Source: a virus. From it: DNA of 64,000 nt. Location of the stretch: positions 1-64,000 of IMG/VR virus record IMGVR_UViG_3300043410_001007; one strand, written 5' to 3'. The notes under the pieces were generated by a model. It had not been told where the DNA came from. It was given only the letters and a program-made list of their open reading frames with translations, and ran no database searches. Of this stretch, positions 32,201 through 44,900 are shown piece after piece. The position numbers and the translations under genes are program-made. Positions within the stretch are counted from its first letter, which is position 1, and the number at the start of each line of letters is the position of its first letter.

Positions 32201-32922
32201 TAGCTAACAGATTTTATCAATCATATCAGGAACCAGGTAGTGTTCCTGCCGTCTATCTATTCGAAGATGTAACTAAACAATACAAGGTTGAACCAGGTCG
32301 CAACGGCATCAATTTTCAATACCGTCACAACACTGGCCAATCTAACCGAATTGACCCAGCAACTACCAACATTGTAGACCTGTTCCTGGTAACCCAAGAC
32401 TATTACACCAACTACACAAACTGGTTGAGTGATACTACAGGACGTGTTGCTAAGCCGGCTAAGCCAACGGTCAATGACCTACAGCAATCTTATGGTGAGT
32501 TGAGTGGTTACAAGATGATTAGTGATAATATTGTACTAAACTCAGTAGACTTCAAGCCACTATTCGGCACAAAAGCCGCAACTAACCTACAGGCCACTAT
32601 CAAAGTAGTAAAAAACAGCACCACCACCGCTAGTGACAGTCAAATCCGTAGTAGCGTACTAAGCGCCATGAATACATATTTTTCACTAGATAACTGGAGC
32701 TTTGGCGATACGTTCTACTTCTCGGAACTAACGTCATATCTACACGTTCAGCTTGGTGGCCTAATCAGCAGTGTAATCTTGGTACCTAATGACCCTACCA
32801 AAAAGTTCGGAGATATGTACGAAGTTCGTAGTGGTCCTAATGAGATTTTTGTAAACGGCGCCTCCGCAAGCGACATTAGTATCATTGCTAGCTTGACAGA
32901 TAACTCAATGGGTAAGTGTTAA
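29260..32922 (+). CDS. 6: Baseplate wedge protein (gp6-like)
   Basis: I chose the ATG at 29260 because late promoter boxes lie just upstream and the product then starts MASSKKSSLFGLQDWKKFYE. It has 1220 residues, nearly twice T4 gp6 (660). Residues about 30-125 carry the family pattern YESLRKNFIDYLKRNYPETF, FVALLDVMAYMGQSMAFRSD and VIKLANLVGYTPKRNTSGQG. This is shared with gpJ-like wedge proteins. About 405-450 has LNRETLANIKERAPSRYYTQ and MVNGEDYTNFPF, a typical gp6/gpJ motif. A C-terminal domain near 1040-1220 (DNIVLNSVDFKPLFGTKAAT) resembles the domain that dimerises. gp6 links the wedges into the inner iris ring. It follows gp25, its known partner. Confidence 0.9.
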   Translation: MASSKKSSLFGLQDWKKFYEPYSSADLQSYDYESLRKNFIDYLKRNYPETFNDYVESSEFVALLDVMAYMGQSMAFRSDLNARENFIDTAQRRDSVIKLANLVGYTPKRNTSGQGLVKISAVSTTEAVTDFNGINLSGQSILWNDAANRNWQEQFNAVINAALINSQRIGKPGNSNNILDVKTDEYTINLTSNTIPTIKFQANVSGSSMNFELVSVTSLNQEYLYELPPAPSSQFNILYRNDKLGYGSQNTGFFAYFKQGSLETFDFSFTEKIENNQQAVNIQGINDDDTWLYKLDSSNTPTELWTQVQNVYIASDNKQSTSVKTIYSVLSRANDEITISFSDGIFGTIPVGSFRTYVRTSNARQYTINPSDMSGKTAQLQYVSRSGKTETLTFTFSLQSPCSTALNRETLANIKERAPSRYYTQNRMVNGEDYTNFPFTLYNSIIKSKAVNRSSIGVSRNLDLLDPTGKYSSTNVFADDGALTFDNSPLITSFSTASSSYATEFLSSTLPSILGDSPAIQYYQTYYSKKKAPTGSDSWRWNLTSISGRQVTGYFYTDIAGGQSPFPLGPYSTTNAKYITKGALIKFEPVDSTMYFDTNNRLTSQDTGIRSIWVGVDNVVGDGFNYGAGNLSTGTGPVTLNMYVPGNPLGATTAQVQISEVGIIAQFDNTLSSTIIASALAKIKVQQDFALQFDDTKLASSERWSVIDIPVTDPSASTYYTDHLVKFEHLSAKGVYQVTIRNVNYKFSSVKAVRFLFDGVEKVYDPKTGQVLTDKVSILSKYDKSMPITHQYGLNIIGQPVQNDGFSDDFQVTVSPINSNTGYSSNPIFFDEIVGGSTIDPSRAVFFNVLTDSDNLDTIELLPTDTDIVYNKSLISLASINDIIYEQPVGTIFYCTRALTIELSAVPQLRSSTAYKVTAISPIEHKLTNGDSVTIVDAGLITETNKYPYNGTYTVTVVDDFTFTYEVTSTVQLIAVKDAHVANRFYQSYQEPGSVPAVYLFEDVTKQYKVEPGRNGINFQYRHNTGQSNRIDPATTNIVDLFLVTQDYYTNYTNWLSDTTGRVAKPAKPTVNDLQQSYGELSGYKMISDNIVLNSVDFKPLFGTKAATNLQATIKVVKNSTTTASDSQIRSSVLSAMNTYFSLDNWSFGDTFYFSELTSYLHVQLGGLISSVILVPNDPTKKFGDMYEVRSGPNEIFVNGASASDISIIASLTDNSMGKC

Positions 32923-32945
32923 GTAAAACCACTGATTTTCGGTAA

Positions 32946-32953
32946 GATAAATA
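32946..32953 (+). promoter_or_regulatory. Late promoter box for the giant structural gene
   Basis: GATAAATA followed by CTAG lies 32 bases upstream of the ATG at 32986, in a 63-base gap after the gp6-like gene. The leader contains an 8-bp inverted repeat (see the entry at 32954). Confidence 0.6.
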
Positions 32954-32984
32954 CTAGTTAGAACAACTAACACGGACTAACTAG
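32954..32984 (+). repeat. Inverted repeat in the leader of the giant gene
   Basis: CTAGTTAG (32954-32961) is repeated inverted as CTAACTAG (32977-32984), ending one base before the ATG. A competing 5-bp hairpin GTTAG/CTAAC lies at 32957-32971. The transcript from the box at 32946 may begin inside the first arm, so function at RNA level is uncertain. The leader has no strong ribosome site. Confidence 0.6.
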
Positions 32985-32985
32985 C

Positions 32986-35900
32986 ATGGCCAAACAAGTA
33001 AGAACACTTACATTTTTACCGGAAATCTTCCAAACTGAAACGAACAGTCACTTCCTAGAGTCTACTCTGGACGTACTGACGAACAAACCTAATCTCTCTC
33101 GTGTCCAGGGCTATGTGGGCGAGAAGCACGGTTACGGCGTCACTGCCAGCGACAAGTATGTGGCTGAGCCTACAGCAGAACGTACAAACTATCAGTTAGA
33201 ACCTAGTGTAGTGTTCCTAAAGAAAGACACCAAAGTCGCACAAGACTTTATTGACTACCCAGGTATCATCAATGCGCTAGAAAAACAGGGCGCTAATGTA
33301 TCTAATCACAACAAGTTGTTCTCAAACGAGTTTTACACATGGGACAGCTTTACTGACCTAGATAAGACAGTCAACTACACAATGTACTACTGGTTGCCAC
33401 TGGGCCCAGATGCTATTCTCATCACAGAAGCACTAGACATAGACACTATCATCGGTCAACAACAGTACACAACGCCTAGTGGTCTAAAGTTCATCAACGG
33501 TCTAAAAGTAAACTTTGTAAATCCAGTACAGACTGGTATGTCAAAGATAGATTACTATGTCGAGGGTGTTGGCACCTCTATTACCCTACTTCCTGCTGAC
33601 GAGATGATTAGTACAGAAGTCACTGCTGGCGGCATGTATGTTCCATATGACAAAGACAACTTCGATACTACTGTATGGAGTATCAAACTGTATGTTCCTA
33701 TTCAACCAGATTACATTACTATCAATAGAAATAGTGAGGATCGTAACGCATGGTCTCGTGGCAATCGCTGGTTTCATCAGCGTGTTCTAGACACTACTGA
33801 GGAGTGGAACGGCCAGATCACACGTAACCCTAGTAACACAATCACTCGTGCTCAGCGTCCTATCATTGAGTTCGAGGGCAATATTCGCCTGTTCAACAGC
33901 GGCACAAAGAGCGCCGGCGCAGTTGATTACATCGACACATACACAACAAACGCACAAGTATCAGTAAGTGGTGCAGCTAAAGGTACCGCTGAAATCGTAG
34001 TTACGCTAACTGATACTACTACTATTACTAACGGTTACTTCACTGTTGCTAGTACAGATAAACTAACACTAGATCAAGCTATTGTATTCAAAGCAACACC
34101 TGGCGTTGGATCAACTTACGTAGATAACTACGGTAAAACAATCGCATACGAAACATTAGGTGGCGTAAAACTATCTACAAAAACATACTACATCTCTAAA
34201 ATCGATAGAGATAACAACGGCATTCAGCTAACAGACATTACTGGTAATACATACCCTAAAGCGGTCACCCACGTCAAAGAAGTCATCCCTTCGATGACAC
34301 TAACAAACGTAGCAACTGTACAGAGTGGCGCCCGTGTTGTGTTTGCGGCAGATGATAACCCAGCAGTACGTTCAAAAATCTACAACATCAGTTACACTAG
34401 TACATCTGGTGATTCGGTCGCTGTTATGGCAGACACTGGTGCCACAGTCACTGATGGCACACAAGTTCACGTTAGTGACGGACCTGGTGATCTAAACGGC
34501 ACTTCATGGCGCTACAGTAGCACTACTGGTGGCTGGATCGAATCACAAAAGAAAGTAGCAATCAATCAAGCGCCTCGCTTCGATATCTTTGATACTAATG
34601 AGATCAGCTTGGGCGACAGTGACTTCTATCCTGCTACAACATTCAAGGGCACAAAAATCTTTAGTTACGCTCCTGGTGTAGGTACTAGTGATAGCGTACT
34701 AGGCTTCCCTGTTGCGTACAGTAGTGGCGAGACCGGTGCCGACTTCGAATTCCGTGTTGATTTCAACTACGATACATTTACATACACTAAGAGTGGTACA
34801 AAAACTACTGCTCTAGTAAGTATTGGATACGTACACACCGGCACAACAAACGTAAAGAAGCGAATTGGTTGGACTAAAGCAATCGCTCCTAGTAAACAGT
34901 ATCAACTATTTTCATTTGATACTACAACTGCCAATCAAACAGATGGTTACGTGTGTGACATCTTAGCTAACACACGCCAAGAAGTAACATGGTCGCCAGC
35001 AGTTGTATTCAATGACGGTGAGTTCGTTGACCCAACAAAATTCACAGTGGTGCGTGATGCTGTGAAAAATACTACAACAATCAAACTATCATCTACTGCT
35101 GATATTGGTTCTAAAGTGACCGTATCTTTACTAAGTGATCAAGTAAGCTCTACTGCGTACTACCAAATCCCTGCTAACCTACAGAACAACGCATTCAACG
35201 TAAACATGACTGCTATTGCTCTAGGTGAAGTCAAACAACATTACGTTGGCGTATTCAATAACGCGCCAGGCTCAAGTGGCCCGCAATTAGGTAGTAACAA
35301 CTACAGCGACTTAGGCGATCTAACAAAGTACGGTAATCGTATTATTCAAAACAGTGCTAGTCTCTTGTTACCTGGTGTATTCTTGCGTAAAGCAGAATAC
35401 AACTTACACGATGCTCTACGCTTCAATGCTGAGAAATATCAAGAATACAAGAACCGTCTAGTAGACCTAGCAGAAGCTAGTGACTACTCAGTGTATCAAA
35501 CACCTGAGCAAATCTTAGACGACATTATCAGTCGAATAACTGCTAACAAACTACAAACAGACAGCTTCTTCTGGAGCGACATGGTCATGAGTGGTAGCCC
35601 GTATGTAACTAACACATACGAATATCGCACAGATATTTTTGCTGGTGTCATTCCTCTATCACACACTTATGATACTAAAAACGCAAACTATGAAGGTTTC
35701 TGTGTTTATTATCAGTCAACAGTTGATGGTAGATTAGTAAACGAGCTATTGATTCGCGGTATCGATTACAACATCACTGATGGTGAACCAAGTATTGTTA
35801 TGACTAGAACTATTCTAGCCGGCGACAAACTAGTTGTAAAAGAATACAACCAAACATACGGCAGTTACTGCCCTAATACACCTACTAAGCTGGGTATGTA

Positions 35901-38900
35901 TCCAGCAACTACACCAAAGATTGTTACTGACTACACATTCATAGAGCCAACTCAATTCATTGTTGGTCATGATGGTAGCATGACTAAGATGTATGGTCAG
36001 ATAGTCAATGGTCGTATGAATGACTTCCGTGACGTAGTGTTATTCGAATTCGAAAAGCGTGTATTCAACAACTTGAAAGTAAGTGGCGAACTACCACTCA
36101 CACAGGACGACCTCATGCCTGGTCAGTGGCGCACTACTAAGTTTACATGGGAAGACATATTAGGTACTTACAGTGAGAACTTCTTAGATTGGGCGGGTAA
36201 GAACCGTGTAAACTACCGCCGTCAGTTCTACAACAAACTAGACAATCGCACATTCAATTACAATAAGGCAACTAACCGCATCGATGGTACACTATTGAAG
36301 CAGGGTGGCTGGCGCGGCATTTATCGTTGGTTCTACGACACTACTAATCCTTCACAAGCACCGTGGGAAATGTTGGGTATTACCGATAAACCCCTATGGT
36401 GGGATGAACGTTATGGTCTAGCGCCATACACTAGTGGTAATACACTAATGTGGGAAGAAATCTCTCGCGGTATTGTATGGAATCACGGCAACCCATTCGT
36501 AGTCAGTACAAAAATCAGACCAGATTTACTAAAGGTATTACCTGTTGATAGTGAAGGCAAGCAACTATTCCCGCAAGATACAGTTGTTGGTAACTATGAT
36601 ATCAATACGTTCAAGCGTGATTGGTTCGCAGGTGACGGTTCGCCAGCAGAAGAAGCATACCGTCGTAGTAGTACATGGGCATTCGACTTGATGAAGCTAC
36701 TATCTACATTCGAGCCAGTACGCTTCTACAACTACTTTGCCGACCGCGACAATTACAAATACAACAGTGATAACAGTCAGTTCTTATTCAAAGAACGCTA
36801 TCACCTAAGCCCATCTTTACTAGATATTTACGGTACAGATGGTACAACTGCTAAACATTCATACATGAACTGGGTTGTTGATTACAATAATCAATCAGGT
36901 AAAGATGGCGCGGCAGCCCTACATCAAACATTACAGAACTTAGATGTTCGTCTAACATATCGCTTAGCCGGCTTCAGTGATAAAGAATACCTAAAGTTCT
37001 TTACTGAGAACTCAACACCTAGTGCTACTAGTGCTAACTTATTGATTCCTGACGATAGCTTTGACCTTATTCTTTATGATAACGTAGCTGATGTTCGCAT
37101 TGAATACAGTTCAGTAATCATTCAAAAGAACTCACTAGGTTACACAGTGTGGGGCAACTCAATGAATGCGCCACACTTCAAAACAGTTACTCCGTTACCT
37201 GGTCCAACTCAAACAATCTCAGTAGATGCGTCTAGTGTAGAAGTAACTACTGAATTTGATAGCACACGTACTGTTGCTGTAGCATACGGCACTCAGTACT
37301 ACACTGAAACTGGCGTAAGTGAGTTCCTAATGAACTACGGACGCTACTTAGAAACTACCGGTGTAACATTCGAGCAAGTAAAGAGCGGCAAGAAGTTAGA
37401 CTGGAAATACAGCATCGAGCAGTTCTTGTACTGGGCTCAACAAAGTTGGGAAGACGGTAGTACCATCAACCTAAACCCAGCGGCTACAAAATTCACTGCT
37501 TACAAAGAAGGCTTAGTTGTTCAACCACTAACCCTACGTCAAAGTAACTTTGTTCTAAATCAAAACTTGTTACCAGTAGATGCGGCCGATCTAGCAGTAT
37601 CTCGTTACAATCAATCATTCGGCGTAACTGTATTGAGTGAGGGTGATACTATCGCCTACACTAATCTAAACATGAGTGCCGTTGAACACGCCATTATCTT
37701 CAATAATGAAACCTTATTCGGTGACGTTATCTACAATAACGAAACAGGCAACAGACAGTCACGTGTTATTCTACAAGGCAGAATAACAGCAAACTGGACC
37801 GGCGGTGTAACTGCTGAGGGCTTTATTCTAAACGAAGGTGACATCGAAGAGTGGAACACCAACTCTAAGTATCCTAAGGGACAAATTGTTACCTACAAAA
37901 ACTTGTACTGGGTAGCACAGTCACTAATCGAAGCAAGCAATGAATTCGACTACACCCTATGGAAACAAAGTTCATACGATCAAATCAAAGTAGGATTGTT
38001 ACCTAACCCAACTACGTTAGCATACGATAGTGTAACACTCTACGACATCAACATGGCTAATTTAGACAGTGAAGCTGACTTACTAGCATTCGGTCTAATC
38101 GGCTATCGTCCACGCACATACATGAGTGAAACACAACTAAGTGATATCACACAAGTAAACATCTATCGTGGCATGATCCCAATGAAGGGAACTAACAAAG
38201 TTGCTGACGCACTAATCGGCGCAACGACTGCGCAGGGAACACTTGACTACTCTATTAGAGAAAACTGGGCTATCAAGCGAGGTGAGTTTGGTAGCGTACT
38301 AAACACTAACTACGCAGAAGTGTTGTTAGACGGCGGTCTACTAACTGCTAACCCATCAATCATTGGATTCAGTGACGGTACAGTAGCTGTTGATGGCGCA
38401 CATCAAACTATTACTGTAAACCCATACAACCTAAAGGGCACAACAAACTACGTCAACGATCTAATCAACTACGGTCGTGCTCCTAAAGATAACGAATTCC
38501 TACCACTATCAGGTGTAACTACTAGTCAACAACGTGGTTTACCAACTGCTGGTTACGTAAACATCGATGACGTAAAGTATGTTGCTTACACACTTGATGA
38601 TCTAAACTTGAATTCTGACGCAATCGATAACTTGTATCGTGATGATGTAGTATGGATAGCAAATCATCGCGGCGAGTGGGATGTATTTACTCCAGTAAGT
38701 CAGGAAATAAACTTACTAACAGTAACTAACAACTTCGATGGCACTGCTACTCTCAAATTTAGCAAGCCACATACCTTAGTTGAGTATGACGCATTCTATG
38801 TTATCGAGTTTGATAGTACTATCAACGGCTACTACATGGTCGACAGTATTCCAGCGGCCGATCAAGTAACAGTTAGTAAATCACTAGCTAAATCAATCAT

Positions 38901-41900
38901 TACTCTAACAGGTACCGGTGTTGTATTCAAACTAGTAAGTAAGCGTGTTACTCACAGTAGTGAACTATCAAGTTACAAAGAAATTGTAAAATACGGTCAA
39001 TATTCAACTCATCGCAATTGGGTTGATACTAGTACAAGTGGTGAATGGCAAGTGCTTGCTAACGGCCCAGTGTACTTGGAATCTAATTTAGATGATAAGT
39101 CTACTGGTATCACTAACTATGGTCTGACAGTAGCTTACTCAAGTAAGATCGGTCAGTTAGTAGCAGACGGTGCTGGCAACCTGTACCTAAATAATGTACT
39201 ACTCGCTAATAGAAAAGCTGGTATTGGCGCAGACACAAAACTAATTGTTGACGGTTATCATGCTTACTGTAGTAGCCCAACAGAGGGTCTTATCTACGTC
39301 TATGACTTCTCTGGTAGTACGCTATCTGCCAAATCAATTGTTGCTGGTAACAAGTACACAATCAGTACACTAGGTACTACCAACTATGTTGCTCTAGGCG
39401 CAACACCACGTTGGACTAATGTACAAGCATACTTCACACCTGAACAAACTGCTACCGCTCCACTAATGATTGTTACTAATGCTAACGGTCATACAATCGA
39501 GGCTGGTACATACTTGAGTGGTAATAACATCACTCCTGGTACGTACATTACCGTACAGACGCACCGCCTAATCACAACTACTCCTACATCAATCGAAGTG
39601 AGTGGTAAAGGCAAGCAAAATCAACAGAGTGTTGGTTTGACTAACGTAACTGGTATTCGTGTTGGTGACTGGGTCGTAAACGATGACCTACCACTAGGCA
39701 CCTACGTACAGAGTATCAACACATACGATAAAGTTATTGTTGTTACCTCTCGTTTCACAAAGAATGTAGCGGTCGGTACACCATTCACATTCTATCGTCC
39801 AATCAGTGCTAATGTCGAAACTAGCACATTCATAGAGCCGCTACACGCTCGTGGTATCTATCGTGTAAGTGAAGCTACACCGGTAGCAGGACTGACTAAC
39901 GTAAACGGCGATCAAACATCAATTCAGGTTGTTGGTCAGCCAGCAGAGAAGACATCATTCTTAGCTACTGTTTCTGGCGGCACAAACACCGGTACAGGTA
40001 CAGTTACACAAGAGTACACTACAATCGATACTAAAGTGGATCTCACTGACCCACGTTTACAAGATGATCTCAGCGCAGTCACGCTATTCGACGGCTTCCT
40101 ACCTAACGACTTTGCTATTAGTCAAGACAATCAGTGGTTGTACGTAAGTAATAAAAATACTAACGAAGTAAAAGTATTCATCAATGAAGTGGGCAAGTTC
40201 AAGCCAGTAAGCAAATACAAAGCAGAGAATTCATTCACTAACGGCGCAATCACCGCGGGATGGGGCACTACTATCGACACCCCTCGTGATGGTAGTAAAC
40301 TAATTGTCGGCGCACCAGAAGAAACAGTAGACGGTTCAGATAACGCAGGCGCAACATACATCTATGCTCGACTAACTGAGAACTTCTTACAAAGCGACCG
40401 CGCCCTAAAAATTGTACCATATCAAACATACTCAATCGAAGATATGGGTGATGTAGACGCTACTAGTCTAGAGGGCTGGTTCGATCTAGGTGCCGGTGTA
40501 CAGTTCAGAGCACGTATTACTAAAGACGATGGCTACATTGATAACACAGCTTGGAAATCAGGCACTATCATGACTGTCGGTGATGCTACATATGGCATCA
40601 AAGATACAACTGGTGCTAGTAGCATCATACGCATCGGTTCATACTTGAGTGGTTACGATCCCGCACATAGCGTTGGCGATACACAAGATCGTATCGTTGC
40701 TGGTACTACCGTTGTTGGCCAGTTCGACTCATATGAAACAGATACACTAACAGCGTTCTGCGACGGAGCTAATGGTTCAAGTGAAATAACATTCGCTGCC
40801 AGAAGCACACCGGCCGCGGTCAGTGTAGGGCAAATAGTTTGCGTAACAACACGTAATAGTACAACACCATTCGCAATCAACCATGTTAGTAAGGCTGACT
40901 ATGAAGATAGTACTAAGAACAGTGAAGTTTCTAAAATTCAACCAGATACATATGTTGCTTACATCAAAAACAACGTAGACTATCACACAGTGTCACTATT
41001 CGATGGTACTAGTCACTCTACAGGAAGTCTAACAAAAGGCAGTGACGGTAAGATTTACAAGGCTAAGAATACCACCACTATGGACCCTGTTACTGATACT
41101 ACGTTTGTAAACTGGTCACAAGTAAAAGTTACTGTTGGTTTGACAAGAAAACTAACAGGTCAACTAGCATCAGCAAACAATGAAGTATCATTCCGTGCGG
41201 CTGGTCGTACTGGTCGCTACATAGTCAGTGAGGCGCATAACTTTAGTGGTGCTCAGGTGAATCACATAGCAGGTTCAGTAGTCACTGCTATCTCTAAAGA
41301 CGTACCGTTTGTTGCTCGTGGCTATGGCTCAATCGTAAAACGCATTAACGGTGTACTATCATCAGTAGACAAAACAGGAACAGTATCACTACGCAAAGAC
41401 TTTATCATCAATGATGTAGTTCCTAACAATAAAGTTATTGTCTACATCGATAACAAGCTAGTACCACTGTACACAATCGGTTATCGTAACGGTCGTAATT
41501 ATCGCAGTTACAACTACAAGATAACAGTCAATACCCTACTCAATCAAACTAAAGTTAGTTTTACTAAAACACCACCTATCGGTAGTGTAGTTGTTATTGA
41601 CTTTGGTAAACTAATCTTACAGCAACGAACTCAAAGTGCGGCGCCACGTGTTGGCGCACAATACGGTCACAGCGTTGCTACTAACAATTGGGGCGCAGAA
41701 GTATTCACAGGCGCACCATATGAAATCTCAGACATCAACAGCAAACATAACATCGAGGGTGCTGTCTATCGCTGGACTAACGTAGGTCAACGATACAACA
41801 ATATTGTTGGTGATCTAAAGAATTTAGTACCAAACAACGCTGGTACATACGATGTTGATGCTAACATTTACATCGACGGCTTCTTAGTGAACATCAAGTT

Positions 41901-44900
41901 TACTGGTGAAGCATCTAAAGCATCAGTAGCCGAACGTATTGCTAAAATCATTGATACTACTGAACCTACTAACGTAATTGCTAGTTCTAATGGCACAACA
42001 TTTACTATCTACAACGGTATCCCAGGCACAACTAATGACCAGGTAGACATCACCGGTGACTTAGACAAGATTGGTATTACCCCTTACATCAAGACGCAGA
42101 CTATCGTTGATACAATCAACTACAGTACTACGGCCGCATTCGGCTACACCATCGCAGTCAACAAAGAACTCAATAGTACACGTGATGCGCTAATCGTATC
42201 TGCTCCCTACACTAACGTATTAGCAGAAACAACATTCGACTTCATTGACGACCTGCGTGATGACGATACAATTTATGATAACGGTGGCACTACATTCGTT
42301 GATAGATTTACTTCTATCGGTGGCGTTTATGAGTATGACTACTTAGCAAGCGACACTGAGACGCCTACTAATCCAGGTATCTACACATTCGGTCAATACG
42401 TCAATCACGTACCGTCCGAAACTGCCGCACTAAGAGCTAATACACCTCGTTACGGTCAATCACTCAATTTCAATGATGGTACTATCACTGTTGGTAGCCC
42501 ACTATGGTATCGTGACGGTACTGGCCGTGTATCTCAGTTCACTACTACAACATATGAGAGTTGCTGGTATGTAGACAAAGCACCTCTACCTAAAGTAGAT
42601 GTAAATAAACTAGTAACAGTTGCTATCTATGATACCAACGATGGCACTGCCCTATCTAGCCTGGACTACATTGATCCAGCACAAGGTAAACATCTAGCGG
42701 CAGTCAACACAAACTTAGACTTTATCGGCGCTACTGACCCTGCTAGTTACACCACTGGTATTATCTGGAACAAAAAGCAAGTTGGTAAGACTTGGATGGA
42801 CACTACCAACTTCCGCTTGATGAACTACAATCAGCCTGATCTACAGTACAACGCACGTTACTTCGGTCAAACATTCCCAGGCAGTACAGCAGATATCTAC
42901 ACATGGATAGAGAGTGATGTTGAGCCTATGGATTACCAAGGCAGTGGTTATGTAGTCAGTATGGACGCTTACACTGCTGGTGTAGTATTCGACCGTCAAA
43001 GCAACACAACACAGACCAAGTACTACTACTGGGTCAAGAACTATGGCGATATTCCACACGGTAAGACCTTAGCACCGACTACTATCGCTAGTTATGTATT
43101 AGACCCACTAAACAGCGGCATTCAATTCCTAGGCGCACTAAGCACAAACTCAATCGCACTATTCAATGCTAGAGAAAGTATCACTGAGAACACTAGTGCT
43201 CTACACGTAGGCTACAGTGAAAGTGATAATGATGACGTTGGTCACCAAGACTGGTTACTCATACAAACTAATAACAAAGACAGCTTCTTGCCTGGCGTAC
43301 CACTATCAATCGCTGATGCTCCAAGTGGGTTGTATCTAAAGTATCTAACCAGCTTCATGGGTCACGAAATTGATACAGAAACTCAACTAGTCAGAAAAGC
43401 CCTAACTGTGCCTGATGAAAACTTGAGTATTCTAACAAGATATGGTGTATCATTCCGCCCACGTCAAACAATGTTCTTGGATCGTGAACTTGCTCTAAAG
43501 AATTACATTGATTATGCTAATCAAGTATTAGCTAGTGAACCTATCACAGAAACACGCGGCACATTCTTACTAAACAAGAGTGGCAGTGATTATGATACTG
43601 CTGACTTCTGGACAGTAACTGACTGGTGGGCTACCGGTTATTCTAGTAGCACAAAGCCATCACTAGAAGTTGATACTTACAATACTCTGTTGACTATCGG
43701 CAGTGTTGATCCTGTAAACGCTGATAGTACCGGTATTGTCACAACACTAAGCGACGGTTTAGTAGCACGTGTAAAGAAGAACGGTCAAGGCCTGTATGAA
43801 ACTTATCGATACACCTCTAGCGCTGGTTGGTCACGTATCAACTTAGAGAACGGTACTATCGCAATCAAAGATACAATCTACACACAAACGTCACCGATTC
43901 CATCGCAAGAAATCTATTGGATTATTCGTTGGCTAACTGAGCAGGTGTTCGTAGATGACTTATCAATCGAGAACAACAACTCATTGATTATGATGTTCAA
44001 CTTTATTCAAAGTGATAGTCCACAGGGACAAAACTATCTACCTTGGTTGAACAAGACAAGTCTAGTAGATATTCAACATACCATTCGACAACTACTACCG
44101 TACAAGAAGTTCCAGATTCAATCTAGTACTCTAATCAACGGCTACATCAATGAAGTCAAACCATTCCACGTTTATGTAAAAGAGTTCTCATACAAGTACA
44201 CTGCTACAGAGACATTCGAAGGCGACATCACTGATTTCGACTTGCCAGCTAAATTCCGCTCTAGTAGTGCGACTTATGTTACGCCACGCCTAATACAGAA
44301 ACAGTCAGAATCTCTTGGCGAATACACATCTACTGATGGTATCTGGAGTGAGAGTGAATACGCAAACTGGTTCAAGTATCATGGTCTATCATACACTAAC
44401 GATGGCGTTGGTGTAGAGGAATCAACTGTTGTTCCGGTTACACAAGTAATAGTAGATATTACAAGTAGCGCGGCTAGTATCTACGTAGAATCTGTTGCGG
44501 GTCTACCAGTAAGCGGTACAGTAAAAATCAATGGTGAAGAAATCTGGTACGAATCAGTAAATAGATCAACCAACTCAATCACTGGTCTAGTAAGAACAAC
44601 TGGTAGTACTCACGCAAGTGGTTCAATAGTATCTCTCATTACTAAACCGGTAATGGTAATGGAAACAGGACGAGGCTATCTAGCTGCACCAATAGTTACT
44701 GCTTGGTATGATACAACTGACTTCCCGTACGGTCCAACAGTTACTGCTACGTTTATGACTACAATGAAGAACGGCGGTCTAACTGTAGTTGATGTAGTAG
44801 AAGAAGGTCGTGGATATCCAACTACACCAGAACTACGTGTTAGTATGAGTAGCATCGTTAGTACATTTACTAGCGGTCAAGTAGATACACAAGTCAATCA

